Part shown: piece by piece, positions 41,601-50,860 of the stretch
How positions within the stretch are numbered: position 1 is the stretch's first letter
Layout: each line of letters opens with the position of its first letter
Assembly (NCBI GenBank): GCA_021108415.1
Contig: JAIOQX010000002.1
Coordinates: 62,001 to 126,000, forward strand
Length of the DNA: 64,000 nt
Source: Acholeplasmataceae bacterium
GTDB taxonomy: Bacteria > Bacillota_I > Bacilli_A > Acholeplasmatales > Acholeplasmataceae
Direction of reading: 5' to 3'
The notes under the pieces: generated by a model
Told to the model about the DNA's origin: nothing
Database searches by the model: none
The model's input: the letters and a program-made list of their open reading frames with translations, nothing else
Program-made: the position numbers and the translations under genes

Positions 41601-42432
41601 ATACGCTTTGGTTAGTATCTATCTCAAAGGCTAATCTACTTCTTGGATGGATAAATTTAATATGTTTAAAATGAAGTTTAAGTCCTTGTGATTCAATCTT
41701 TTTTACACCATATAGTCCATCTCCTATAACTGGATGATTTATGTATGCTAAATGAACTCTAATTTGATGTTTTCTTCCCCCTATGATATTGACTTCTAAA
41801 AGACTTTGATTTTTAAATCTTTTAATCACTTTATAATAGGTTTGTGCATCTTGACCATCTTTTGTAACTCTTTGTCTATTTTGATGTCTATCTTTTCCTA
41901 TAGCTTCTTTTATCCAAGCTTCGTCATTTTCAACAACTCCATTTACATAAGCTAAATAAGTCTTTTCAACCTCTCTTTGTTCAAAGAGTTGTGATAAATA
42001 CGCATGAGCTAATGGATGCTTTGCAAATACTAATAATCCACTTGTTTCAAAATCAATTCGGTGAACCGGTAGAATTGGATAGTCTGTTTCATAGTGAAAT
42101 GCAATTCTATTGGTTAATGTATCGTTAGTGTTACCATCAGTATGCACCAGTACAAATGCTTGTTTATTTAAAATCATCATATCATCATCTTCAAATATAA
42201 CGTTGATGTCCCCATCAAATGGTATGACTGGATTTGTATGAAAACCAATAAAATCTAGTGAAAGCCTATCATTGGTTTTTAAAACTGCATCTAGTCCTTT
42301 ATATGTTTTATTTAAATATGCACTTTTATGCAACTCAAAATTATATATTTTTGACTTTGACAAATTAAATGTCGCTAGAAAAGCTCTTATTTTTAATCCT
42401 TCAAATTGTTTATCAATTTTAAACTCTACCAT
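41599..42432 (-). CDS. RluA-family pseudouridine synthase
   Basis: 277 residues. An S4-like N-terminal part (1-70) precedes the synthase domain. The catalytic Asp lies in VHRIDFETSGLLVFA (near residue 130), in the RluA form HRID, with GGRKHQIRVHLA near 222 and HPVIGDGLYG. The target (23S rRNA or tRNA) cannot be told. The ATG at 42432 follows AGGGAGTG; the longer open frame overlaps the neighbour and is rejected. Confidence 0.92.
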   Translation of the reverse strand: MVEFKIDKQFEGLKIRAFLATFNLSKSKIYNFELHKSAYLNKTYKGLDAVLKTNDRLSLDFIGFHTNPVIPFDGDINVIFEDDDMMILNKQAFVLVHTDGNTNDTLTNRIAFHYETDYPILPVHRIDFETSGLLVFAKHPLAHAYLSQLFEQREVEKTYLAYVNGVVENDEAWIKEAIGKDRHQNRQRVTKDGQDAQTYYKVIKRFKNQSLLEVNIIGGRKHQIRVHLAYINHPVIGDGLYGVKKIESQGLKLHFKHIKFIHPRSRLAFEIDTNQSV

Positions 42433-42482
42433 AATTGCACTCCCTTTTTGTTTCTTTAAGTATAGCATGTTTTTAATAAAAA

Positions 42483-42507
42483 AAGTCATATCAAATTGAT
42501 ATGACTT
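42483..42507 (-). terminator. terminator after the GH18 gene
   Basis: AAGTCATATCAA/TTGATATGACTT stem followed by T-run on the minus strand. Confidence 0.8.
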
Positions 42508-42512
42508 CATCA

Positions 42513-44687
42513 TTATTTTTGTAATCCTGTTCTTAAAGCTTGCAATAGAATACCTGATGTATCTGTTCCATATTCCCAAAACATCATTCCACCAAGACCT
42601 TGGTCAATAATATAGGTACCTTTTTCTATGATTGACCTTGGATTATCATATGAGATAAATTCTGTTCCATCATTTTTTAATAAATACGGAACACCTGCTC
42701 CACGATCATAGTATTCTGTATAAGTGGATAAATTTAGATAGGTATTATAGATCTCATGATAATAAACTGATTCTGCTCTAACCCATGTATCCCCTGATCT
42801 AACCTGTTTCATGCCATAAAATGCGACACCAATAATCAATTTGTCATAACTAATACCATATGTATCTCTAAACATTTTTACACTTTCATCTATTGATGTC
42901 GAGGAAAGTGTTCTGCCTACTTGATATGTCGTATTATGAAATACACTTTGTTTATACAATGGATTTTGATATTGACCAGATCCACTTGTCATGCCATATG
43001 TCATGACATTGATATAATCAAGATATTGAGCTGAGTAAATTAAATCATATTTTGGAGGTTGCCACATGCCACCACCGATCGCTGTCGTTACCAAATGATT
43101 AGGATTGTTTAATTTAACTTGTCGATAAACTTCCTTCATTAGATTCGTATAGCGTTTTGTTTCTGCAGTAGATGGGGTTTCCCAATCAATATCGACACCA
43201 TCAAATCCATAATCATTGATAAATAACACGATTTGACTTGCAAAATTTGCGATGGTAGATGAATTACTTGCAATCGTTGACCATGAAGAACTTGGTCCAA
43301 TAGACATAATTACCCAATTGCCATATGCTTTAGCCTGTGGCATAATATGTGTGCTGACTTGATTTAAATAATTTGTACCCGATAAATTACCTTGATCATC
43401 CGCAATAATAAATGCTGTATTAATCACATCTAATGTATCGAAAAAGTTATCATCAACTGCTTGGTACTCTCTATATATATAGCTTGATGCGATTGGTTTA
43501 TCCAAAGATTTATAACCTATCGCAATCACATCATAAGTCAAAACTTCTTCGACTTCAGATGAAATAACTGTTGCACTTAGGGTAATGGTTTGTTGTTGAT
43601 AAGGTCTTACAAAATGCCCATCTTCTGAAATCACTTGTGGATCACTTGATGTCCAAGTTATACTAAACCCACTATATTGTGTGATTAATTCTATGTCAGT
43701 GCTTGTTTCATCAGGGATAATTAAATCAAGATGATCTTCTAAATCAACCATGTCATATGCCTCCCATCTTGCTTCATAAGTGATACTTGTGATTTGTTCT
43801 TTTTGTTGATATCTTGGATATGTTGTAACCAAATCATCACCATTAAACCAGCCAACAAAATGATATTCATCTCTAATTGGTATAGGGAGCACTTCTTCAT
43901 CAATTAGTACTTTTGTGAATGTTTGTCCAATGATATCAGATGTATAAAAAGACACTTGCATATCGCCTGATTCATAATTTAAGATATTTTGATCAAATAT
44001 TACAAATCTAGCTTCCTTTTCTTGTGAAACATAGGATTCGATTGCATCCAATGTATTTTGATCACTAAAATAATTATCTAAAGCGATAATATACTCATAT
44101 TCTGGAAGATCAAGATTTTCGACACTATTTGTCGCTTGATCGACATAAACTACTTCATAAGCTTCATATAATTCATTATATTTGATAAATAATTTATAAA
44201 ACCATCTTAGAGAATATCTACTATCATCTACTAATGTAAATGAATCTCCAGATCCATCATTTAGAGTTTGAATGGTTAAGATAGCGTCTGGTTCTACGTT
44301 TATAAAATCAGCCTTTGTTAGCTCACCACCATTTAAGTTGAATATGGTTTCTACTTCTACATAAAGATCTGGATTCACTTCATCAATATGACTAAAACTA
44401 TATACTATTTTAGTATCATCTTTTATATAAGAACTTTGATCAATAAGCATATCATTAATGTATAATTTAAAATCATTAGAAAACAAGACATTTATCTTTA
44501 ATTCTAAAACAACTTCAAATGCATTATTATTAGTTAAACTAGCATCAAAATCTGATGAATCATATGTCAAAGATTGTGTGTCTATATCTATATAGAGTTT
44601 GGCTTCACTTAAAGTTGTACTTGATGTACAGCCTATGAGATTTAATATCGTAATGATTAATGTTAAATGTAATAATTTTTTTATCAT
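42513..44687 (-). CDS. GH18-family lipoprotein (chitinase-like)
   Basis: 724 residues. The signal sequence ends with lipobox NLIGCTSS (Cys near 20). A beta-rich N-terminal region is followed by an InlB-type repeat (YHFVGWFNGDDL, near 275-310), an Ig-like module (SGFSITWTSSDPQV), then a GH18 barrel from about 400. The catalytic motif FDGVDIDWE (Glu near 499) is intact, with VMTYGM and MMFWEYGTD at the usual places. It should cleave beta-1,4-GlcNAc glycans outside the cell: chitin, or host N-glycans as with endoglycosidases. The substrate is not resolvable from sequence. Confidence 0.92.
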   Translation of the reverse strand: MIKKLLHLTLIITILNLIGCTSSTTLSEAKLYIDIDTQSLTYDSSDFDASLTNNNAFEVVLELKINVLFSNDFKLYINDMLIDQSSYIKDDTKIVYSFSHIDEVNPDLYVEVETIFNLNGGELTKADFINVEPDAILTIQTLNDGSGDSFTLVDDSRYSLRWFYKLFIKYNELYEAYEVVYVDQATNSVENLDLPEYEYIIALDNYFSDQNTLDAIESYVSQEKEARFVIFDQNILNYESGDMQVSFYTSDIIGQTFTKVLIDEEVLPIPIRDEYHFVGWFNGDDLVTTYPRYQQKEQITSITYEARWEAYDMVDLEDHLDLIIPDETSTDIELITQYSGFSITWTSSDPQVISEDGHFVRPYQQQTITLSATVISSEVEEVLTYDVIAIGYKSLDKPIASSYIYREYQAVDDNFFDTLDVINTAFIIADDQGNLSGTNYLNQVSTHIMPQAKAYGNWVIMSIGPSSSWSTIASNSSTIANFASQIVLFINDYGFDGVDIDWETPSTAETKRYTNLMKEVYRQVKLNNPNHLVTTAIGGGMWQPPKYDLIYSAQYLDYINVMTYGMTSGSGQYQNPLYKQSVFHNTTYQVGRTLSSTSIDESVKMFRDTYGISYDKLIIGVAFYGMKQVRSGDTWVRAESVYYHEIYNTYLNLSTYTEYYDRGAGVPYLLKNDGTEFISYDNPRSIIEKGTYIIDQGLGGMMFWEYGTDTSGILLQALRTGLQK

Positions 44688-44782
44688 AAGATCACCTTTT
44701 TCAGAAAGTATACTTACAGTATAACTGAAATTAATTACTTAATGTAGCTATTTTTATTTTTTGATAAAATATTTCGAAAATA

Positions 44783-44807
44783 AAAGGCACATGGTTCATA
44801 TGCCTTT
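44783..44807 (-). terminator. terminator
   Basis: AAAGGCA/TGCCTTT stem with inner ATG/CAT and a T-rich tail on the minus strand, after the 44830-45699 gene. Confidence 0.7.
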
Positions 44808-44829
44808 GAGTTAATATACGAATTTTTAA

Positions 44830-45699
44830 TCACAATAAGTTTTTAATCGATTCAATAAGATCTAAATTCTCATTAACGACATTGTTGATATCTTTTATTT
44901 CATCATCATTATATTTCTTAACATACGGTAATCGCATATGATCTTGTGTAATTGCAATATGGAGTTCATTATTTTTCATTCCAATTCTAAATGACTTTAT
45001 AAAATCAATTTGTTGTAATAAACTTATCATATCATCTAATTTGTTAGGATGTTCTTTAGTATTGTTATATAACATACCCTCTTTATACTCTTTATCATAT
45101 TTATAGTTTGAGATATCAAATAGATCATCTTTATAAAAGTGTTTAAATGATTCGATAAGTTTCCCAGAAATAGATTCAGGCATTCTAAATTGGGCATCAC
45201 CTTTGATGCCATTTATGATCATATATAGTCCTTTAAAATAATATGTTCTTCTTTGTTCTGCACCTATCTTATTAAACACTTCACAGTGATATAATTTGAT
45301 ATCTTGATTCTTAATTAAATAATTTACTGATTTATTTGAAAAGCTTGGCACTAGATAAAATGCATCATCTGCTTTTACATCTGATTTTATAGTATAATCA
45401 GTGTCGTTACTTAAATTATATCTTTGAATAAATGTTGAATATCCAATATCAACACTATTTGCGATTTTTATCTCTATTTTTTTTGATAAGTTTAAAAATG
45501 CTAAAAACAATGAAATAATACCCATAATCAATGAAAAGAAAATGAGCAATACTGAGATGGTCATGAAGGTCTCAAGATCAATGACTAAAAGAATAATAGC
45601 TACTGAAATAAAAAGTATTTCGACATAGATCAACATTTTACCTGACTTTTTATAGGATGCGTTGTTTTTTATTTTTATTTTGTTTATAATATCATTCAT
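44830..45699 (-). CDS. membrane protein, DUF3137-like
   Basis: 289 residues with two adjacent membrane helices near 25-43 and 47-70, then a cytoplasmic domain with AFYLVPSFSNKS, YHCEVFNK, YYFKGLYMIIN and a long acidic helix at the end. The layout resembles DUF3137 proteins, whose function is unknown. The family link is from memory and tentative. It is a single-gene unit with its own terminator. Confidence 0.6.
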   Translation of the reverse strand: MNDIINKIKIKNNASYKKSGKMLIYVEILFISVAIILLVIDLETFMTISVLLIFFSLIMGIISLFLAFLNLSKKIEIKIANSVDIGYSTFIQRYNLSNDTDYTIKSDVKADDAFYLVPSFSNKSVNYLIKNQDIKLYHCEVFNKIGAEQRRTYYFKGLYMIINGIKGDAQFRMPESISGKLIESFKHFYKDDLFDISNYKYDKEYKEGMLYNNTKEHPNKLDDMISLLQQIDFIKSFRIGMKNNELHIAITQDHMRLPYVKKYNDDEIKDINNVVNENLDLIESIKNLL

Positions 45700-45780
45700 A
45701 CTTATCTCCTCATTAATTTGTGTTGATTATATCATGTTTAATAAAATACTTTTGTTTTTATGCATACTGCTCTATAAAAT

Positions 45781-45807
45781 AAAAAAAGGGAATAAAATTC
45801 CCTTTTT
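45781..45807. terminator. terminator after gdhA
   Basis: AAAAAAGGGAAT/ATTCCCTTTTTT with a 3-nt loop. Confidence 0.85.
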
Positions 45808-47096
45808 TAAATCCAACCTCTTAATTTAACAGCATCTGCAACCTTAGTTATCGCAATCCCATAAGCAGCATCTCTCATGTATAAATCTTTTTTCATTGCT
45901 AATTTGTAGACTGCATGAAATGCATCAGTCATTTTAATATCTAGTTTAGTCAAAACTTCATCTATGCCCCAATAATAGTTCATATTACATTGTACTTGTT
46001 CAAAATAACTACATGTAACCCCACCAGCATTACATAAGAAGTCTGGAATCATAAAGATGCCTTTATTCTTTATCACTTGGTCTGCTTCTGGAGTGGTCGG
46101 TCCATTTGCGCCTTCTGCAATCATTTTCACTTTTTTAGATATAGATTTAACATTATCCATAGTGATTTGATTTTCTAGCGCACATGGCAGTAAGATATCT
46201 ACATCTTGTTTAAGCCACTCTTCACCATCTAGACATTCGCATCCTAATTTTTCAATAGCTGCTTGTCTATTAATTGTTCCATATCCGTTAGCTATTTTTT
46301 CGATTTCATCTATAGGTATGCCATCTAAATTTCTATATGTATATGCTTTTTTATCATGTATATCCCAACTGCTTATTGCAATAATTTTACCACCAAGTTT
46401 AGTATATAATTTAGCTGCATATTTACCAACTTTACCAAAACCTTGTAGGGATGCAGTTGTATTTTTTATATCCATACCTAAAACTTTTAATGCTTCTCTT
46501 ATTGTATAGACAACGCCATAACCGGTTGCTTCATTACGCCCTAATGATCCACCCATACCAACAGGTTTACCTGTAATTGCACCTGGATAATGACCACCAT
46601 AAATGGTTTCTAATTCATCTAGCATCCAAAGCATATGTTGTGAATTTGTCATCACATCTGGAGCTGCAACATCAATAAATGGACCTACGTTTTTAGATAG
46701 TTCTCTAACGTATCCACGGCACAATCTTTCTTGTTCACCTAAAGACATTTCTCTTGGATCACAAATAACGCCACCTTTACCTCCACCAAGAGGTATATCG
46801 ACTACTGCACACTTCCATGTCATCCACATAGATAATGCTCTAACTGTATCAACTGTTTCTTCTGGATGAAATCTAATCCCACCTTTTGCAGGACCTCTAG
46901 CGTCATTATGACTTATTCTAAAGCCTTTAAATATTTGAGTTGTTCCATTATCCATTTTTACTGGTATGGTAATGTGAATTTCTCTTTTAGGCTGTCTTAA
47001 AATATCTCTTGCAGCTTGTTCTAATTCGATGTTTTTGGCAACATCATCAAATTGTTTTTGTGCGATCAAATATGCATTATAATTTTTTTCTTTCAC
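45807..47096 (-). CDS. gdhA: glutamate dehydrogenase
   Basis: Oxidative deamination or synthesis of glutamate, 429 residues. The catalytic Lys region is PLGGGKGGV (near 106), the conserved DVAAPDV is near 147, and the dinucleotide loop is GFGKVG (near 220). NGPTTPEAD near 330 completes the fold. The start is GTG, 8 nt after AGGGAG; an ATG just upstream gives only ATG-CTG-TGA. A cre-like site overlaps the likely -35 region. Confidence 0.96.
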   Translation of the reverse strand: MKEKNYNAYLIAQKQFDDVAKNIELEQAARDILRQPKREIHITIPVKMDNGTTQIFKGFRISHNDARGPAKGGIRFHPEETVDTVRALSMWMTWKCAVVDIPLGGGKGGVICDPREMSLGEQERLCRGYVRELSKNVGPFIDVAAPDVMTNSQHMLWMLDELETIYGGHYPGAITGKPVGMGGSLGRNEATGYGVVYTIREALKVLGMDIKNTTASLQGFGKVGKYAAKLYTKLGGKIIAISSWDIHDKKAYTYRNLDGIPIDEIEKIANGYGTINRQAAIEKLGCECLDGEEWLKQDVDILLPCALENQITMDNVKSISKKVKMIAEGANGPTTPEADQVIKNKGIFMIPDFLCNAGGVTCSYFEQVQCNMNYYWGIDEVLTKLDIKMTDAFHAVYKLAMKKDLYMRDAAYGIAITKVADAVKLRGWI

Positions 47097-47255
47097 AGCA
47101 TTTTCTCCCTTATATATTTTAGAGAACTTGTCTTTTTAAACATTTTAATACTTAGTATATTCGTGTTTAAAAAGAGACCATTAATCTCTATATATCCTTA
47201 ATTTTTTTAACTCTTTTATTCTTTCATAATTATTGTAACATATGAATTAACAAAA

Positions 47256-47269
47256 TGAAAGCGCTTTTA
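47256..47269. promoter_or_regulatory. cre-like (CcpA) site upstream of gdhA
   Basis: TGAAAGCGCTTTTA matches the catabolite-responsive element with a palindromic AAAGCGCTTT core. A TACAAT -10 lies about 20 bp further toward gdhA, so the site sits at the -35 region, where binding would repress. Confidence 0.55.
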
Positions 47270-47293
47270 TATATTTCTTTTTATAATATAAAA

Positions 47294-47337
47294 AAGTGCT
47301 TGAAAAGGTTATCTCAAGAGACAGCCAACAAGCACTT
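47294..47337 (-). terminator. terminator after guaC
   Basis: AAGTGCTTG/CAAGCACTT with an inner GG-TCTC/GAGA-CC arm and TTTTTTAT on the minus strand. Confidence 0.75.
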
Positions 47338-47343
47338 ATAATG

Positions 47344-48441
47344 TTATTTATTTGGTTCTCTTCCATCACCAAATATTTGATTAAATTGTCGATGAACTCT
47401 AACAAAAGTTGTCGATCTAGCAAGATTTTTTAAAGTAGGTGCACCAACATAAGTACAAGTAGATCTCAAGCCACCTAAAATATCTCTAACTGTATCGTTT
47501 AAATCTCCACGATAAGGTATTCTAACTGTTTTACCTTCACTAGATCTATATTCTGCAACTTGCCCATAATTCTTCTTCATTGCAGTTTCTGAACTCATAC
47601 CATAAAATCTAATATATTTTTTCTCATCAATAAATGGTTTTTGAGTATCTAAATCAATTTTGCCATTTAAAACATATTCGGTAATGACTTCGCCTCCACC
47701 TTGATTGTGGCCTGCAAGCATACCACCTAACATGACAAAATCAGCACCTGCACCAAAAGCTTTTGCTACATCACCTGGACATGTACATCCTCCATCACTG
47801 ATGATGTGAGCACCTAAGCCATGTGCCGCGTCAGCGCACTCAATGATAGCAGAAAGTTGAGGATATCCAACACCTGTTTGAATTCTTGTTGTACAAACAC
47901 TACCTGGACCAATACCTACTTTTACAATATCTGCCCCTCTTAAGATCAGTTCTTGTGTCATATCTGCAGTTACAACATTACCTGCGATAATTGTGTGGTT
48001 TGGATATGCTTTTCTAACTTTTTGAACAAAGTCTCCAAAAAATTCAGAGTATCCATTTGCAACATCAATACAAATATATTCAATATTAGGATGTGCTTTT
48101 AATATTGAAACTAAGTTTTGATAATCTTTTTGATTTGTTCCTGTACTTACAGCATAAAATTTGGGATTAATTTTATGTTGCACTTTATCGATATCTTCTT
48201 TTGTGTATGTTTTTACTAAACAAGTAAATAAATCATGGTCTTGAAGTGTTAACGCAACATCTAACATACCAACTCCATCCATGTTTGAAGCCATAACTGG
48301 TATACCTTTATACGTTTTATTGCTGTGTTTAAATTGATAAACACGATTGAGATCAACATCTTTTCTACTTCTTAATGTTGAACGTTTTGGTCTAATTAAT
48401 ACATCACTAAAATCTAATTTTTGATCATCTTCTATACGCAT
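47344..48441 (-). CDS. guaC: GMP reductase
   Basis: Converts GMP to IMP with NADPH, 365 residues. [13 protein letters not shown] (catalytic Cys near 180), [33 protein letters not shown] and YRSSEGKTV follow the E. coli GuaC sequence closely. There is no CBS domain, which separates it from IMP dehydrogenase. A TATAAT box is visible upstream. I saw no purine riboswitch in the short leader. Confidence 0.95.
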   Translation of the reverse strand: MRIEDDQKLDFSDVLIRPKRSTLRSRKDVDLNRVYQFKHSNKTYKGIPVMASNMDGVGMLDVALTLQDHDLFTCLVKTYTKEDIDKVQHKINPKFYAVSTGTNQKDYQNLVSILKAHPNIEYICIDVANGYSEFFGDFVQKVRKAYPNHTIIAGNVVTADMTQELILRGADIVKVGIGPGSVCTTRIQTGVGYPQLSAIIECADAAHGLGAHIISDGGCTCPGDVAKAFGAGADFVMLGGMLAGHNQGGGEVITEYVLNGKIDLDTQKPFIDEKKYIRFYGMSSETAMKKNYGQVAEYRSSEGKTVRIPYRGDLNDTVRDILGGLRSTCTYVGAPTLKNLARSTTFVRVHRQFNQIFGDGREPNK

Positions 48442-48573
48442 ATCACTTATACCTCTTTTTCTTTTTGTTCCCCTTTTTATTATACATAAATATCGCTTAA
48501 ACTTAAAGGTAAAAATTAAGAAAAATAAAAATATGAATGCATCTTAAAATATCTACACATTATATATTAATTT

Positions 48574-49092
48574 TTAGTCTCTATCTTTCTCTTCTTCAAC
48601 GACAAATTTATCGTTAAAAAATTTATCAAGATCTTTTTTCCATGTACCTCTATGACTTGCTATTTTTTTAATATCATACGGAAAGAAAATCGTATTAATA
48701 ATCGGAATCAATAACAACATAACCCATTCAGGATGCCAAGATTTAGTTGATACACCAACAGCGACATAAAGTGTAACTATCACTATCGTAACAAACTTTC
48801 TAGGTCTAATTCTCTTTTCTGTAATCATGTTGACCAGTGGGACAATTAAAAAGACAACCCATGCTGGATGCCACAAACCAAACCCGAATCCTAACCAAAA
48901 AAAGACGATGAGAGAAATCATTGGCATTAAATCATTTAATCTTCTAAATGGTCGTGAAGACAATAAGATCCAACTGAACGGAATTAATAGGAAAAAAGAC
49001 CATCCAATCTTCCAGTTTTCATAAAATAATCCAGAAATTAAAAAAAGCATAAGGGAAATCATTGGTATTGCAGCTAAAATTCTTCTTTTCAT
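48574..49092 (-). CDS. membrane protein with a three-fold Trp-rich repeat
   Basis: 172 residues with six short hydrophobic segments arranged as three helical pairs. Each pair has the pattern W-x-x-x-W-x-x-F/L-L-L-I-P: WKIGWSFFLLIP, WHPAWVVFLIVP and WHPEWVMLLLIP. The N-terminus is basic, and the C-terminal 30 residues are charged and cytoplasmic. The ATG follows AGAGGTG. Internal triplication is clear from the sequence; the function is unknown. Confidence 0.75.
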   Translation of the reverse strand: MKRRILAAIPMISLMLFLISGLFYENWKIGWSFFLLIPFSWILLSSRPFRRLNDLMPMISLIVFFWLGFGFGLWHPAWVVFLIVPLVNMITEKRIRPRKFVTIVIVTLYVAVGVSTKSWHPEWVMLLLIPIINTIFFPYDIKKIASHRGTWKKDLDKFFNDKFVVEEEKDRD

Positions 49093-49208
49093 ATAAACAC
49101 CTCTTTTTTATATTATAACATATTATAAAAATAAGAAATTAATACAATTAGATTGAATTATAAATGCATTTAATATATAATTCAAGTATTAGAATGGAGG
49201 TAAATTTT

Positions 49209-49868
49209 ATGAATAAAGCTAAATATGGTTATGGGTGGGTTTTAAAGTTTGTTTTAGCAGCTATTTTATTAGGTGTTGGAATCTATATGGTGTTTGCTGA
49301 TCAAGTCGTATATGCAATCACTGGAATCACAATCGTTATATTTTCATTATTTAGAGTCTATCCTTTAATTAAATCTTTAAATAAAGAAGTTTTAAGAACT
49401 ATAAATTTAATTGAAATTATATTTGATACCTTAATCGGTGTACTTATTATTTACATTGCATTCGCTTATAAAGATTCATTAAGTGATGGAAATCTATGGA
49501 GCCAAGTTTATAGATTCTCTCTTGCGTTCTTCTTCTACGCAAGAGGATTAGTCTTCTTTAATTCTGTTGTCTTTTTAGGAGAAAAAACAGAAGTTCCCAA
49601 ATTTTGGATTCATATCGTAGTCCTATCTTTAGGTGCAATTATTGCTGTCTATCCAAATTTCGATTACAACGTTGTTGGTATCTTTTTCCTAATAATCTCA
49701 TTATTTGGAGCAGGATATCTTGGTTATGATGGTTATGGTGGATATAAGAAATATAGAGAATATTCTAAACAACTAAATGATGGAGATACTGTTTCTAAGA
49801 AAAAACAAAAACAAGCACCTCAACCAATCATTGAAGAACCAGAAGAAAAAAGACCTTACGTAAACTAA
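49209..49868 (+). CDS. integral membrane protein, unknown function
   Basis: 219 residues with about six membrane helices and a charged C-terminal tail (DTVSKKKQKQAPQP, then EEPEEKRPYVN). A Gly/Tyr-rich stretch DGYGGYKKYREY follows the last helix. The ATG at 49209 follows AATGGAGG. Not recognised. Divergent from the Trp-repeat protein. Confidence 0.7.
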   Translation: MNKAKYGYGWVLKFVLAAILLGVGIYMVFADQVVYAITGITIVIFSLFRVYPLIKSLNKEVLRTINLIEIIFDTLIGVLIIYIAFAYKDSLSDGNLWSQVYRFSLAFFFYARGLVFFNSVVFLGEKTEVPKFWIHIVVLSLGAIIAVYPNFDYNVVGIFFLIISLFGAGYLGYDGYGGYKKYREYSKQLNDGDTVSKKKQKQAPQPIIEEPEEKRPYVN

Positions 49869-49876
49869 TAAAAATA

Positions 49877-49904
49877 AAAACACTGATCAATTCAGTGTTT
49901 TTTT
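49877..49904 (+). terminator. terminator
   Basis: AAAAACACTGA/TCAGTGTTTTTTT stem, between the membrane protein and the EamA gene. Confidence 0.8.
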
Positions 49905-49925
49905 AAGCACAACAAGGAGCTACTT

Positions 49926-50849
49926 ATGACAAAACGTATTCACATAGCAGGTATTCTATTTGCCTCTATATTTGGATTTTCATTTTTATTTTCAAAAATC
50001 GCATTAAACTATGTAACACCCATTGGTCTAATCGCCTATCGCTTCTTAATTGCATTTATTGTATTCGAAGTCTTGCGATTAACTAAAGTTATCAAAATAA
50101 GTATTAAACGACCACAAATTAAATATCTGGTTTTAGTTGCGGTTTTTCAACCTATCTTATATTTTTTGTTTGAGACATATGGTTTAAGACTAGTTTCAAG
50201 TGGTGAAGCGGGGATGATGATTGCTTTAATTCCAATATTTGTTGCCATTTTAAGTGCGATTATCATTAAAGAAAAACCAAAAGGTATTCAAGTTTTATTT
50301 ATTTTGCTAAGTTTTATTGGTGTTCTTGTCATTCAATTAAGTAAAAGTGGAACTTCAGGTAATTCAGAATTTTTAGGTTTCATTTTGTTACTTTTAGCAG
50401 TTATTTCTGCAGCATTATTTAATATCGCATCTAGAACTGCATCAACTAAATCATTAAGACCTATGGAAGTTACATATTTTATGATGTTGTTTGGAGCTTT
50501 AATATTTAATACGATTTATGTGGTTCAATTAATTATTGAAAACCGATTATCAGATTTTATAACCAATTTATATCAATTTGAAATTATCGGACCTATCTTA
50601 TATCTTGGAATTGTTGCATCAATTGGAGGATTTTTCTTAGTCAATTTAGTATTGAGTAAAGTCCCTGCACATGTCTCATCCATTTATGCTAACTTATCAA
50701 CTATTGTTGCCATCATTGCTGGAGCATTATTCTTAAACGAATCCATAATGATCTATCATATCATCGGTAGTATTCTAATTGTAACTGGTGTCTATGGAAC
50801 AGTTAGATTTAATAGACGTGCAAAGAATATGGTTAAAGCGCCTAATTAG
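49926..50849 (+). CDS. DMT-superfamily (EamA) transporter
   Basis: 307 residues with ten membrane helices in two EamA repeats. YRFLIAF and GEAGMMIALIPIFVAILS in the first half, and AHVSSIYANLSTIVAIIAGALFLNE in the second, are typical. The family exports or imports small metabolites, including amino acids. Substrate unknown. The ATG follows AAGGAGC. The stop overlaps the terminator. Confidence 0.92.
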   Translation: MTKRIHIAGILFASIFGFSFLFSKIALNYVTPIGLIAYRFLIAFIVFEVLRLTKVIKISIKRPQIKYLVLVAVFQPILYFLFETYGLRLVSSGEAGMMIALIPIFVAILSAIIIKEKPKGIQVLFILLSFIGVLVIQLSKSGTSGNSEFLGFILLLLAVISAALFNIASRTASTKSLRPMEVTYFMMLFGALIFNTIYVVQLIIENRLSDFITNLYQFEIIGPILYLGIVASIGGFFLVNLVLSKVPAHVSSIYANLSTIVAIIAGALFLNESIMIYHIIGSILIVTGVYGTVRFNRRAKNMVKAPN

Positions 50850-50860
50850 GCGCTTTTTTT
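50835..50860. terminator. bidirectional terminator
   Basis: AAAGCGCCTAA/TTAGGCGCTTT stem with a T-run on the plus strand, between the converging EamA and HAAS genes. Confidence 0.8.

Noticed and set aside
41599-42579. Longer RluA-type protein starting at 42579
   Set aside because: The extension overlaps the GH18 gene end and its terminator; the ATG at 42432 has the ribosome site.
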